Shown: positions 8,108 through 15,920 of the stretch, in pieces
How the letters are laid out: each line of letters begins with the position of its first letter
How positions within the stretch are numbered: position 1 is the stretch's first letter
Source of the DNA: Candidatus Bruticola papionis
GTDB taxonomy: Bacteria; Vulcanimicrobiota; Xenobia; Xenobiales; Xenobiaceae
Assembly (NCBI GenBank): GCA_002407045.1
Contig: DHKB01000004.1
Coordinates: forward strand, 1-31,809
Length of the DNA: 31,809 nucleotides
Direction of reading: 5' to 3'
Notes under the pieces: model-generated
The model's database searches: none
The model's input: the letters and a program-made list of their open reading frames with translations, nothing else
What the model was told of the DNA's origin: nothing
Translations under genes and position numbers: made by a program

Positions 8108-9226
8108 TTATTGCTTGCGCAATGCCAAGCCAGCTACAACCATAGCCATAGGCGCAAGTGCTTCGAGATCATCAGCCTCAATGCCCTGAACGTTCTCAAT
8201 CGAAGCGCTCCGGAACGGATTAGCTATCTGACACTCGATACTTAACTCATTCGCCAAGTAGACATCGATATTCTTCATTCTGGCCGTACCGCCGGAAAGA
8301 ACAACCAAGTCTACCGACTCTGCTTTTTCTTTAGACCGATAATAGTCAAAAGAAAGCTGAATGTCTCTAACCAAATCGTTCAAAACAGGAACGATAATCT
8401 TAAAAACACGCATCGCAGTGGGAGCTACAGGCGTAGAGTCGTCGCCAACTCTAATCGCGCACTTTTCAATCTTGAAGCGTTCAGCCTCTTCGAAAGATAA
8501 GTTCAGCTCCTGTCCGATAGCTTTCGTAAAGCTATTACCAGCTACAGAAATAGTTCTATTTTGGCGGAGCAAGCCCGCCTTAAAAATGTTAATACTTCCC
8601 GATGAAGCCCCCAAATTTATCAAAGCAATAGTCTTATCACTGGTAGAAAACTCTGGATTACTCTCTTGCAAAGCTCGTAAAAGGGCAAAAGGCTCCAAGT
8701 CTACGGCTTCAGGAATAGCACCAGCAATCTGAATGAGCTCACGGGTATTGGTAATCATTTCCTTAGGAGCAGCTACCAACAGAACTTCCATCATCTTAGG
8801 ATCGTCGGGAATCGATTCCTGAAGAATAATGCCGCTAACCTGAGCATCTGACACTGCATAAGGCAAATATTGCTCAGCCTGATATTGGATTGAGGTAGAG
8901 AGTTCGCGCTCGGTCATAATAGGCATTCTGATAGGCCTAATAACCACTGATTGACCAGATACAGCGCTTACGATAGGGCACTCAGCGGGGAAATTATTTT
9001 CCCTAAGTAGCTCTTTAATAGTTTCTCCCAAAGTCTGGGCGTCTACAATAGCCCCATCTTTAATAGTGGCCGGAGGAGTTGGACAAGAGGCATAACGCGT
9101 AAGTTGAAGTCCCTTTTTGCCACGAACCATTGCAGCAACTTTAATAGTATTGCTGCCAATATCCATACCGCAAACTTCTTCTTCTTTTTTGAAGATCTTC
9201 TTCAACAACCCGTTGATAAAGTCCAT
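8108..9226 (-). CDS. pilM: Type IV pilus actin-like ATPase PilM
   Basis: PilM is a cytoplasmic actin/FtsA-like protein that binds ATP and the PilN tail. ATG 9226 is preferred (AAGGGG eight bases upstream); an upstream open frame to 9277 adds 17 residues with no ribosome site. The 372-residue product begins with a short amphipathic helix (MDFINGLLKKIFKK). It then has the first phosphate loop GMDIGSNTIKV (about 20-30), a second IALINLGASSGSINI (about 200-215), and the adenosine motif VVLSGGTARM (about 312-321). It leads the pilM-N-O-P-Q unit. Confidence 0.94.
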   Translation of the reverse strand: MDFINGLLKKIFKKEEEVCGMDIGSNTIKVAAMVRGKKGLQLTRYASCPTPPATIKDGAIVDAQTLGETIKELLRENNFPAECPIVSAVSGQSVVIRPIRMPIMTERELSTSIQYQAEQYLPYAVSDAQVSGIILQESIPDDPKMMEVLLVAAPKEMITNTRELIQIAGAIPEAVDLEPFALLRALQESNPEFSTSDKTIALINLGASSGSINIFKAGLLRQNRTISVAGNSFTKAIGQELNLSFEEAERFKIEKCAIRVGDDSTPVAPTAMRVFKIIVPVLNDLVRDIQLSFDYYRSKEKAESVDLVVLSGGTARMKNIDVYLANELSIECQIANPFRSASIENVQGIEADDLEALAPMAMVVAGLALRKQ

Positions 9227-9325
9227 TATTGACCCCTTCTCTAAAACAGCACTACAGATATACCTAGCACCGGCCACCGCGATAGAAGCTTTCTTCTTGG
9301 TTTTATAAAAACCTCCAAGCTAGCC

Positions 9326-9355
9326 CTTATATAAACAAATTACACTCACGGAGAA
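9326..9355 (-). promoter_or_regulatory. Candidate promoter for the pilM-N-O-P-Q unit
   Basis: On the minus strand TATAAG (5 of 6 to the -10 consensus) is preceded at 18 bases by TTCTCC, a weak -35. It lies about 100 bases before the pilM ATG in the 173-base gap after pilD. A better -35 was not found, so this is tentative. Confidence 0.3.
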
Positions 9356-9399
9356 TTTCCTCAGTTCGAGCCAGAAGGCAAAACCCCTTCCACTTACAA

Positions 9400-10290
9400 C
9401 TAATAGCCAATGCCTACATAGTAGGGCCAATTGACTATAAAATCGGTGATTTGACTTTTATAAAGCAAACATACAAAAGCACCAACAGCCATAAAAGTGC
9501 CTAAAGGTAGCGGGTCTTTGCCTCTTTTTCCAGAGACTATCATTATAAGCACAGCTAAAGCAGCCCCTAAGACGAAGCTTAAGAAGAAAGAGATAAGTCC
9601 CAAACTCCATCCTAAAAAAGAGCCAATCATAGCTGCCAATTTTATGTCACCGCTACCCATAGCTTCCTGCTTACTAAAAAATTTGCCCACAGACTGTATA
9701 GCCCAATAGAAAGCAGCTCCTAAGGCCATACCGTAGAGAGAAGACAAACCATTAAGCCATGAGTTTCCTGCCGCTTCGTACGTTTTCAAACAATCAGGCA
9801 AAAGAGAAAAATCAAAAAAAGTAAAATCGGCTCGCATGGGAATAAAGAAAGCACCTATAAAACCGACAAACATGCCGCCGTAAGAAACAGAGTCTAAAAT
9901 AATCCAGTGGTCAAAGTCGGTAAAAAAGACAACAATGAGCAAGCACAAGAAAATAAAAGCATAAATAAATTCTGCATTAACTCCATTATAGAAATAATAC
10001 AGAAAAACGGACATACAAGCGGTAAAAGCTTCTATAGCGGCGTAGCGCCACGAATAAGAGCTACCACAAACTGAGCAACGTCCGCCCAAATAGAAATAAG
10101 CTACTATGGGTAAATTTTCCCACCAACGCAGAGGCGTACCACAAGTGCCGCAAGCTGATCCCGGTAAGACAACAGAGCGTTCCAAAGGAAGACGATAGAT
10201 GGCTACGTTGAGAAAACTGCCAATTAACGAGCCATAAATAAAAACAATAATGGCCCCTACCAGATTGCTGCTGTATAGTTCTTCCAACAT
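9400..10290 (-). CDS. pilD: Prepilin peptidase / N-methyltransferase PilD
   Basis: PilD cleaves the leader of prepilins and methylates the new N-terminus, in the inner membrane. The frame is open up to GTG 10395, but that extension runs through the pilin terminator and a promoter, so ATG 10290 (GAGGGAG upstream) is the start; the product is then 296 residues. It has many membrane segments, two CxxC pairs in the first cytoplasmic loop (CGTCG and CSVCG, the methyltransferase zinc site), GSFLNVAIYRLP, and the two aspartate motifs of the protease, FFTDFD and GSGD. It stands alone between the pilin and pilM with its own promoter. Confidence 0.95.
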   Translation of the reverse strand: MLEELYSSNLVGAIIVFIYGSLIGSFLNVAIYRLPLERSVVLPGSACGTCGTPLRWWENLPIVAYFYLGGRCSVCGSSYSWRYAAIEAFTACMSVFLYYFYNGVNAEFIYAFIFLCLLIVVFFTDFDHWIILDSVSYGGMFVGFIGAFFIPMRADFTFFDFSLLPDCLKTYEAAGNSWLNGLSSLYGMALGAAFYWAIQSVGKFFSKQEAMGSGDIKLAAMIGSFLGWSLGLISFFLSFVLGAALAVLIMIVSGKRGKDPLPLGTFMAVGAFVCLLYKSQITDFIVNWPYYVGIGY

Positions 10291-10324
10291 AAAAAGCAAA
10301 GCGCTCCCTCTTGCGATTCTTACC

Positions 10325-10353
10325 AGGATAGAGCAAACTTGACTGAGTGTCAA
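10325..10353 (-). promoter_or_regulatory. Promoter of pilD
   Basis: Perfect -35 TTGACA (10353-10348), 17-base spacer, -10 TATCCT (10330-10325). It begins just past the T-run of the pilin terminator, and the predicted transcript starts about 30 bases before the pilD ATG. Confidence 0.7.
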
Positions 10354-10391
10354 CAAAAAAAAGAAGCCTCCGCGAAGGAGACTCCTTTTTC
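10354..10391 (-). terminator. Rho-independent terminator after the pilin gene
   Basis: On the minus strand a stem of about 14 bp (GTCTCC with GGAGGC at its top, then AGGA and A-runs with U-rich partner, two wobbles) with loop TTCGC, followed by eight T. It lies 30 bases after the pilin stop and would limit read-through into pilD, allowing a high pilin to PilD ratio. Confidence 0.88.
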
Positions 10392-10420
10392 TCACTTACG
10401 AGATATTAGCAATAATAGAA

Positions 10421-10891
10421 CTAGCCCTTGGTCTTCCCCCTATCGGGGTCGGCGAGCTGATTCTCGATCAAGCCCTGGGTAGCGGTGAACTTAGGATAGT
10501 TGGGCTCGCAGCCAGCAGCCTTGTGGTTGGAACCGGAGCAATATACGGTGTATACGTCGGGGTTGCTGCTACGCTCATAAGACTTGGTGTAAGGAGTGGA
10601 AGTTCCCTCGGAAGGGCACTTAGGAATAGCCTTTAAGTAAGGCTGGTCAGCAGTTCCGTTTTGTTTCAGAATATCAAGATTCATGGGGTAACGGCCGCCG
10701 TTGTCAGTAGCGTACATTTCGCAGGCAGTACCGATGTTCTTCAAGTTGGACTTGCAGGAAGTAACCTGACCCTGGGCACGAGCACGGATGAAGTTAGGAA
10801 CCAAGATAGCAGCCAAAATGGCGATAATAGCGATAACAATCATGAGCTCGATTAGGGTGAAGCCCTTACGAGAAGAGAAGCGATGCATCAT
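10421..10891 (-). CDS. pilA: Major type IV pilin (class III signal peptide)
   Basis: This is the structural subunit of the pilus. The 156-residue precursor has a 10-residue basic leader ending RKG, cut before F11 (FTLIELMIVIAIIAIL). The glutamate at mature position 5, needed for assembly and methylation, is present, and the hydrophobic helix runs to about residue 35. The globular domain has cysteines near 46, 57, 92, 119 and 128 that could form disulphides, and a GspG-like YPxxLDxLK stretch (about 68-75). GGAGG lies 10 bases before the first of two adjacent ATG codons. Monocistronic: own promoter and terminator. It could be a GspG-type pseudopilin, but the neighbours are all pilus genes. Confidence 0.93.
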   Translation of the reverse strand: MMHRFSSRKGFTLIELMIVIAIIAILAAILVPNFIRARAQGQVTSCKSNLKNIGTACEMYATDNGGRYPMNLDILKQNGTADQPYLKAIPKCPSEGTSTPYTKSYERSSNPDVYTVYCSGSNHKAAGCEPNYPKFTATQGLIENQLADPDRGKTKG

Positions 10892-10972
10892 CTGATGATT
10901 TCCTCCAAAATATTTACGAATGCAGGCCTAGTAGAATTATGCCCGAGGCAACAACTCTATAGGTATGGTCAA

Positions 10973-11001
10973 ATACTAATGCACTCCCCTGCCTTTGTCA
11001 A
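10973..11001 (-). promoter_or_regulatory. Promoter of the pilin gene
   Basis: Perfect -35 TTGACA (11001-10996), 17-base spacer, -10 TAGTAT (10978-10973). It predicts a 5' leader of about 75 bases before the pilin ATG. No sigma-54 box (GG-N10-GC) was seen, although many proteobacterial pilins use one. Confidence 0.68.
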
Positions 11002-11041
11002 CCTTGCCTTACTGATTCTTGATCTAAATTAACATTTTTTA

Positions 11042-11108
11042 CAAAAAAGCAAAAGTTGGAAAAATTCCCACCAATTCGACGATTTTCAAGGAACTGTCCC
11101 AACTTTTG
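11042..11108 (-). terminator. Terminator after pilC
   Basis: CAAAAGTTGG (11108-11099, minus) pairs with CCAACTTTTG (11059-11050), followed by C and TTTTTT. The loop is long (39 bases), so it is less certain than the other terminators here, but it lies between the pilC stop and the pilin promoter. Confidence 0.6.
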
Positions 11109-11159
11109 AGTTAAAAGATGCCTATACACTACGCACGGGCATATATATTTTTTTACAGC

Positions 11160-12389
11160 CTAAGCCATACTACCAACCAATTGATAAAGAGGTAAGAATA
11201 CGGAAATAACGATGAAACCTACGATACCGCCCATACCAACAATCATGATAGGCTCTAACATGGAAGTCAGGGAGGAAAGCAAGTAGTCTACCTCTGTATC
11301 ATAGAAGTCGGCGATTTTTGAAAGCATAGCGTCTAAGTTACCAGTTTCTTCACCTACAGCTACCATCTGAGTAACCATGGGAGGGAACATACCGGAAGCA
11401 CCCAAAGGAGAAGCGATACTTTCACCTTCGCGAATACTGTCTCTAATTCGAGTTACGGTAGCAGCAATCACTTCGTTACCAGAGGCCTTACCTACAATTT
11501 CCAAAGATTGCATAATAGGCACACCGGAAGAGAGCAAAGTACCTAACGTACGGCAGAAACGAGATATAGCCACTTTTTTGTTCAACAAACCAAAAACGGG
11601 CAAGTTGAGCTTAAGCTGGTCAAATTGCTTACGTCCAGCCGGAGTCTCGATATATTTCTTGATGAGCACAACGCAGACGCCGCCGCCCAAGAAGAAGCAA
11701 GCCAAGAAAACAGGATTGCGAGCCAGCTTAGTAACGCCAATCAAAATCCTGGTAGGCAAAGGCAATTGCAAGTTCATACCTTCAAAGAGAGATACGAAAG
11801 TGGGTAAGATGTAAGTAACTAAGAAGAACACGATACCCATGGCCATAACTAAAATAACCACAGGATAGGTCAGAGCAGCTTTCACCTTTTTCTTTAAGGC
11901 GAAGTCTTTCTCCATGAAGCCGGCCAAACGCTCCAAAACTTCATCGAGCACACCACCCATCTCACCAGCTTTTACCATACTGTAATACAATGTGGAGAAA
12001 ACATCAGGATGTTTTTGCAGAGCGCTCGATAAAGTAGAGCCGCCTTCTACGTCGCGTCTAACTTGGACGAGAGTTTGCTGCAATTTCTTGTCTTCAGTTT
12101 GCTCAGACAAAATGTCAAGGCAACGAACCATTGCCAAGCCAGCATTAATCATCGTGGCGAACTGTCTACTAAAAACCGTAAGCGCCTGCTCGTCAACTTT
12201 CTTCATATTCTGGAGCCAGCCAAGGATATCTCCATCGGCAGCGCTTCCAGATCGCTGTTCCATCTTTACGATGGTCATCTTCATGTCCTGTTGGACGATC
12301 TTTTGGGCCGCTCTAATATTGGGAGCTTCCAATTGGTCTTTTCTAATCTGACCCTCTTGATCACGTGCTTCGTATACGAAGACAGGCAT
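11160..12389 (-). CDS. pilC: Type IV pilus inner-membrane platform protein PilC
   Basis: PilC (GspF family) is the membrane platform turned by the PilB and PilT motors. The 409-residue protein has an N-terminal FVYEARDQEG segment, then two cytoplasmic T2SSF domains (about 72-195 and 275-400), each ending in a membrane segment (about 175-200, 225-245, 378-400). Family hallmarks include FSRQFATMINAGLAMVRCLD, FCRTLGTLLSSGVPIMQSLE, MVAVGEETGNLDAML, and EPIMIVGMGGIVGFI near the end. AGGAGG lies 10 bases before ATG. The 21-residue mini-ORF ends 44 bases upstream. Confidence 0.96.
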   Translation of the reverse strand: MPVFVYEARDQEGQIRKDQLEAPNIRAAQKIVQQDMKMTIVKMEQRSGSAADGDILGWLQNMKKVDEQALTVFSRQFATMINAGLAMVRCLDILSEQTEDKKLQQTLVQVRRDVEGGSTLSSALQKHPDVFSTLYYSMVKAGEMGGVLDEVLERLAGFMEKDFALKKKVKAALTYPVVILVMAMGIVFFLVTYILPTFVSLFEGMNLQLPLPTRILIGVTKLARNPVFLACFFLGGGVCVVLIKKYIETPAGRKQFDQLKLNLPVFGLLNKKVAISRFCRTLGTLLSSGVPIMQSLEIVGKASGNEVIAATVTRIRDSIREGESIASPLGASGMFPPMVTQMVAVGEETGNLDAMLSKIADFYDTEVDYLLSSLTSMLEPIMIVGMGGIVGFIVISVFLPLYQLVGSMA

Positions 12390-12433
12390 TGGCGCCTAAC
12401 CTCCTTGCAACAACTCTCTTTTCAACAAAAAAA

Positions 12434-12499
12434 CTAGATACGAGACAAAGAACCGACAAGAATGCACATAGCGGGCACGAGCCACCAAATAGCTGACAT
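12434..12499 (-). CDS. 21-residue hydrophobic mini-ORF upstream of pilC
   Basis: ATG 12499 is preceded by a perfect AGGAGG with an 8-base spacer, one of the best ribosome sites in the window. The frame encodes 21 residues: MSAIWWLVPAM, then a second hydrophobic half ending in Ser-Arg-Ile, then TAG. It is almost entirely hydrophobic (about residues 3-18), with a single Arg near the C-terminus, and could span the membrane once with its C-terminus inside. The stop is followed by TTTTTTTG and, 44 bases later, by the pilC start. It could be a small membrane protein of the pilus machine or a leader peptide coupled to pilC. I do not recognise a family. Confidence 0.55.
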   Translation of the reverse strand: MSAIWWLVPAMCILVGSLSRI

Positions 12500-12513
12500 A
12501 GCGAATACCTCCT

Positions 12514-12550
12514 GTTCATCTATCAGCTGCCCTTATAAAAGAGCAGCTGT
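12514..12550. repeat. Hairpin upstream of the mini-ORF ribosome site
   Basis: CAGCTGC and GCAGCTG form a 7-bp stem with a loop of about 12 bases, ending a few bases before the AGGAGG of the mini-ORF. No T-run follows on the minus strand, so it is more likely an mRNA-stability or translational element than a terminator. Confidence 0.4.
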
Positions 12551-12586
12551 CCCAATTACACAATTTTCGTTCATTCGATAAGAGAG

Positions 12587-12626
12587 CCAGAATCCTTTCT
12601 ATAAATAAGAAGGAGACTGGCTGTAG
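12587..12626 (-). terminator. Hairpin just after pilT, possible terminator or processing site
   Basis: AGCCAG with CTGGCT plus an inner TCCTT with AAGGA give a two-part stem starting a few bases past the pilT stop. It is followed only by CTCTTATCG, not a clear T-run, so termination is uncertain and read-through to pilC is possible. Confidence 0.4.
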
Positions 12627-12629
12627 TCA

Positions 12630-13721
12630 CTATTTGCGATTGACACTCTCAATCATACGGCGTAAATCGTCGGCATGAGTAGTGTGGTTGAGAGCTTCTT
12701 CCATAGTAATTTGCTTAGTGTTGTACAAATCGAGAAGAGCTTGTTCCATAGTTTGCATACCATGCTTAGAGCCAGTCTGAATAGCATTGTAAATCTGATG
12801 GCTCTTACCTTCACGAATAAGATTACGCACAGCAGAAGTGGTAATCATAACCTCTACAGCAGGTACGCGGCCTTTGCCAGAAGCGTGAGGAATCAACTGC
12901 TGAGAGAAGACACCTTCGAGCACAGAAGCCAACTGAATACGAATTTGCTGCTGCTGGTGAGGCGGGAAGACATCAACAATACGATCTACAGTTTGAGACG
13001 CATCACAAGTATGCAAAGTGGAGAAGACCAAGTGTCCAGTTTCAGCAGCGGTCAAAGTACCAGCCATAGTGTCTAAGTCACGCATCTCACCGACCAAAAT
13101 AACGTCGGGGTCTTCACGCAAGGAAGAACGCAAAGCGTTGGCCCAACTCATGGTGTCTTGGCCCAACTCACGCTGGTTAATCATAGACTTCTTGTGGAAG
13201 TGCACATACTCGATAGGGTCCTCGATAGTGAGGATATGGAAATTGTGCTCGGAGTTAATCAAGTCTAACATGCAAGCCAAAGTAGTGGATTTACCCTGGC
13301 CAGTAGCACCGGTAACCAATATAAGTCCCTGAGGGCTGCGCACCATATCTTCAATAACGGGAGGCAAGTTCAATTCGGCGCGAGAGGGAATCACACTGGA
13401 AATTGCACGCAAAGTAGCGCCAACATTACCGCGCTGCTTAAAAACGTTGACACGGAAGCGACCATAATCGCGCACGCCGTGAGAGCAATCCAATTCCCAA
13501 GTCTTTTCGAACTTCTCTTTTTGGCGCTCGTTAAGAATGCTGTAAATCAAGCGCTTGCTGTCATCTGACACCAAACGAGGCAGTTCGGTGGGAGTAAGCT
13601 TGCCGCTGATACGCAGAATAGGAGGCAGACCTACAGACAAATGTAAGTCGGAAGCGCCCTTCTCAACGGTAAGTTTAAGCAAGTCGTCCATGGTGTAGCG
13701 GAACGTAGATGCTACTGACAT
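12630..13721 (-). CDS. pilT: Pilus retraction ATPase PilT
   Basis: PilT is the cytoplasmic hexameric motor that pulls pili in and drives twitching. The 363-residue protein has the N-terminal PAS-like domain (about 8-110), Walker A GATGQGKST (138-146), the Asp box TIEDPIEY (about 165-172), Walker B DVILVGEMRD (about 206-215) and the His box STLHTCDA (about 234-241). The motif AVRNLIREGK (297-306) is specific to PilT rather than PilB. Cysteine pairs of PilB are absent. The start ATG has TGGAGGTC eight bases upstream. Length and motifs are those of an active enzyme. Confidence 0.97.
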   Translation of the reverse strand: MSVASTFRYTMDDLLKLTVEKGASDLHLSVGLPPILRISGKLTPTELPRLVSDDSKRLIYSILNERQKEKFEKTWELDCSHGVRDYGRFRVNVFKQRGNVGATLRAISSVIPSRAELNLPPVIEDMVRSPQGLILVTGATGQGKSTTLACMLDLINSEHNFHILTIEDPIEYVHFHKKSMINQRELGQDTMSWANALRSSLREDPDVILVGEMRDLDTMAGTLTAAETGHLVFSTLHTCDASQTVDRIVDVFPPHQQQQIRIQLASVLEGVFSQQLIPHASGKGRVPAVEVMITTSAVRNLIREGKSHQIYNAIQTGSKHGMQTMEQALLDLYNTKQITMEEALNHTTHADDLRRMIESVNRK

Positions 13722-13874
13722 ATTGTGACCTCCAGGTATTGAGCTTTAGTCTGTTAACTAAAAAAACCGCTTTACACTTCGAGCAAAAATTCTGAGCTGG
13801 CAGACATTCAGCTCGACACTGCGCTCCTCCCCCATCCGACTAAAGCGAACAGCCAGCGCTTTGCAACACGGTAC

Positions 13875-13948
13875 AAAAAAAATTGACAAACAAACAGCGC
13901 TAAGCACTTGGCCTGAAAAAGAGATATTCAGGCACAAGCCCAAAGCGC
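13875..13948 (-). terminator. Candidate terminator after pilB
   Basis: On the minus strand GCGCT...CTTG-GCCTGAA pairs with TTCAGGC-CAAG...AGCGC, a long hairpin with one bulge and an internal loop (13948-13896). TGTTTGTTTG and eight T (13882-13875) come shortly after. The 240-base gap to pilT also holds a smaller hairpin, GAGCTG with CAGCTC, and no convincing gene. Confidence 0.55.
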
Positions 13949-13961
13949 ATCAGAATACAAA

Positions 13962-15704
13962 TTAGAAATCGCCAGAACTTTCCACGTAAACTACGCGCAA
14001 GCTCTCTTCCATTGAAGTGACGCCGGAGAGCACTTTGGCCAAAGCGTCATCTTGCATAGTGCGCATGCCTTCTTCGATAGCAGCTTGCTTAATTTCAGCA
14101 GTAGAGCTGCGGTGCAAAATGAGAGCACGTACACGATCAGTAATAGTAAGAATTTCGTGAATACCAGTACGTCCGCGGTAGCCAGTCATTTTGCAATTAT
14201 CACAGCCGCGGCCGCGATAGAAGTTGATCGTCGTGTCGGAATACATAGAAAGACCGAAACGGCGCACAGCCTCAGGAGTAGGCTCGTAAGGTTCTTTGCA
14301 ATTGGGGCAAATAGTTCGAGCTAAGCGCTGACCGAGCACACCAATTACAGAAGAGGCTACCAAGAAGGGTTCGACGCCCATTTCGACCAGACGGGAGATA
14401 GCACCAGAAGCGTCGTTGGTGTGCAAAGTAGAAAGTACTAAGTGACCGGTCAGAGCGGCTTCTACAGCGATTCGAGCCGTTTCGGTGTCTCGAATCTCAC
14501 CGACCATGATGATGTCGGGGTCTTGACGAAGGAAGGCACGCAAAGCCGAAGCAAAGGTCAAGTCGGCCTTATTATTTACCTGAACTTGGTTGATACCAGG
14601 CAACTGATACTCTACAGGATCTTCAATAGTAAGAATATTAGTCAAGCCTGTATTGAGTTTGTTTAAGCAAGAATAAAGAGTAGTTGATTTACCAGAACCA
14701 GTAGGGCCGGTAACCAAAATCATGCCGTAAGGTTTTTCTACGACATCTTCGAACATGCGCTGGTTAATATCAGAGAAGCCAAGCTTATTTAAACCAAGCA
14801 TTACTGAGCCGCGGTCCAAAATACGCATTACTACTTTTTCACCGTGAATACAAGGCACGGTAGAAACACGCAAGTCAAATTCGCGACCATCGTGGCGCAA
14901 GTGGATCTTACCATCTTGAGGGATACGGCGCTCAGCGATATCCATATTGGCCATAATCTTGATACGGGAGACCATAGGAGCCTGGATATGCTTAGGAGGA
15001 CTCATTACATCGTGCAATACACCGTCTACACGATAGCGCACTTTTACGTTGCGAGCTTCAGGCTCGATATGAATGTCGGAAGCTTTATCATTGATAGCTT
15101 GAGAAATGATCAAGTTTACAACGCGGACGATAGGAGCCTCGTCGACCATTTCTTTGAGCTTGTTAATATCGATCTCGTTCTCTTCGATATCGTCTTCAAC
15201 TTCCATAGCATCGCCAAAATCAGTGTCAACCAAATCTTTTACGGCGTCATCTACAGCTACCATGTCGGTAGTACCGAACATAGTGCTGATAGCCTTTTTA
15301 ATGGCGTCTTCGGTGGCAATTACAGGTTTAATATCAAAGCCAGTAATTAAACGAATATCGTCGATAGCTAGTACGTTAAGCGGATCGACCATAGCCAGAG
15401 TGAGTTTGTTGTCACGCTGTTCGACAGGAATGACGTTATAGCGTTTGGCTAAGTGTTCGGGGATCGACTTTACTAGTTCGGCATCTAGAGTCTTTCCGTC
15501 TAAATCTACGAAAGCTACATTCATAGCTTTGCCTAGAGATTCGACGATGTCCTTATCGGTAACAAAACCTTTAGCGACTAAGACCTTTTGCAAAGGTTCT
15601 TTGGTGCTTTCTGCCTGAGCTTTGGCTTTTTCCAACTGACGCTGGGTAATAAAGCCTTCTTCTACCAGCATAGCCCCGATTTCTTCTGGACTCTTGTTAA
15701 CCAT
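13962..15704 (-). CDS. pilB: Pilus extension ATPase PilB
   Basis: PilB is the hexameric motor that adds pilin at the base of the pilus. ATG 15704 is chosen because CGGAG lies 10 bases upstream; the upstream GTG 15734 adds ten residues with no ribosome site. The 580-residue product begins with a MshEN-type domain (about 5-135, EEGFITQRQLEKA), then the GspE-type core: Walker A GPTGSGKST (333-341), TIEDPVEY, Walker B DIIMVGEIRD, His box LSTLHTNDA. A zinc-binding loop has four Cys (466, 469, 491, 494). It also carries an acidic insert (about 150-165, EVEDDIEENEID). It is first in the pilus locus and separated from udk by a terminator. Confidence 0.96.
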   Translation of the reverse strand: MVNKSPEEIGAMLVEEGFITQRQLEKAKAQAESTKEPLQKVLVAKGFVTDKDIVESLGKAMNVAFVDLDGKTLDAELVKSIPEHLAKRYNVIPVEQRDNKLTLAMVDPLNVLAIDDIRLITGFDIKPVIATEDAIKKAISTMFGTTDMVAVDDAVKDLVDTDFGDAMEVEDDIEENEIDINKLKEMVDEAPIVRVVNLIISQAINDKASDIHIEPEARNVKVRYRVDGVLHDVMSPPKHIQAPMVSRIKIMANMDIAERRIPQDGKIHLRHDGREFDLRVSTVPCIHGEKVVMRILDRGSVMLGLNKLGFSDINQRMFEDVVEKPYGMILVTGPTGSGKSTTLYSCLNKLNTGLTNILTIEDPVEYQLPGINQVQVNNKADLTFASALRAFLRQDPDIIMVGEIRDTETARIAVEAALTGHLVLSTLHTNDASGAISRLVEMGVEPFLVASSVIGVLGQRLARTICPNCKEPYEPTPEAVRRFGLSMYSDTTINFYRGRGCDNCKMTGYRGRTGIHEILTITDRVRALILHRSSTAEIKQAAIEEGMRTMQDDALAKVLSGVTSMEESLRVVYVESSGDF

Positions 15705-15852
15705 CCCAAACCCACTCCGTTGCAAGCATTTCACTCGACGCGAACATCATTTCTTCGCAAAAACGGAAAAAAATTACACGCCAACTGGGTAGGAGTGCTT
15801 CAAGCAAAATTAGCTTTTATCCTGTCTACAGGGGTGAATAATTAGGGCAAAC

Positions 15853-15896
15853 AAAAAAAAACCATTCGCCTTGCCGACGCACGACGAACAGTTTTT
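15853..15896 (-). terminator. Rho-independent terminator after udk
   Basis: On the minus strand AAAACTGTTCGTC pairs over 13 positions (three wobbles) with GGCGAATGGTTTT, and is followed by a run of about eight T. It separates the housekeeping genes from the pilus locus. Confidence 0.85.
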
Positions 15897-15920
15897 GGCT
15901 AATAATGCTTCACAAAAATG

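Noticed and set aside
10291..10395. 35-residue N-terminal extension of PilD
   Set aside because: It runs through the pilin terminator and the pilD promoter, has no ribosome site, and is absent from the family.
10892..10972. Possible c-di-GMP riboswitch in the pilin leader
   Set aside because: The conserved GEMM core sequences are absent and the leader is only about 75 bases.
13758..13943. 61-residue frame between pilB and pilT
   Set aside because: It overlaps the pilB terminator hairpin and has no ribosome site.
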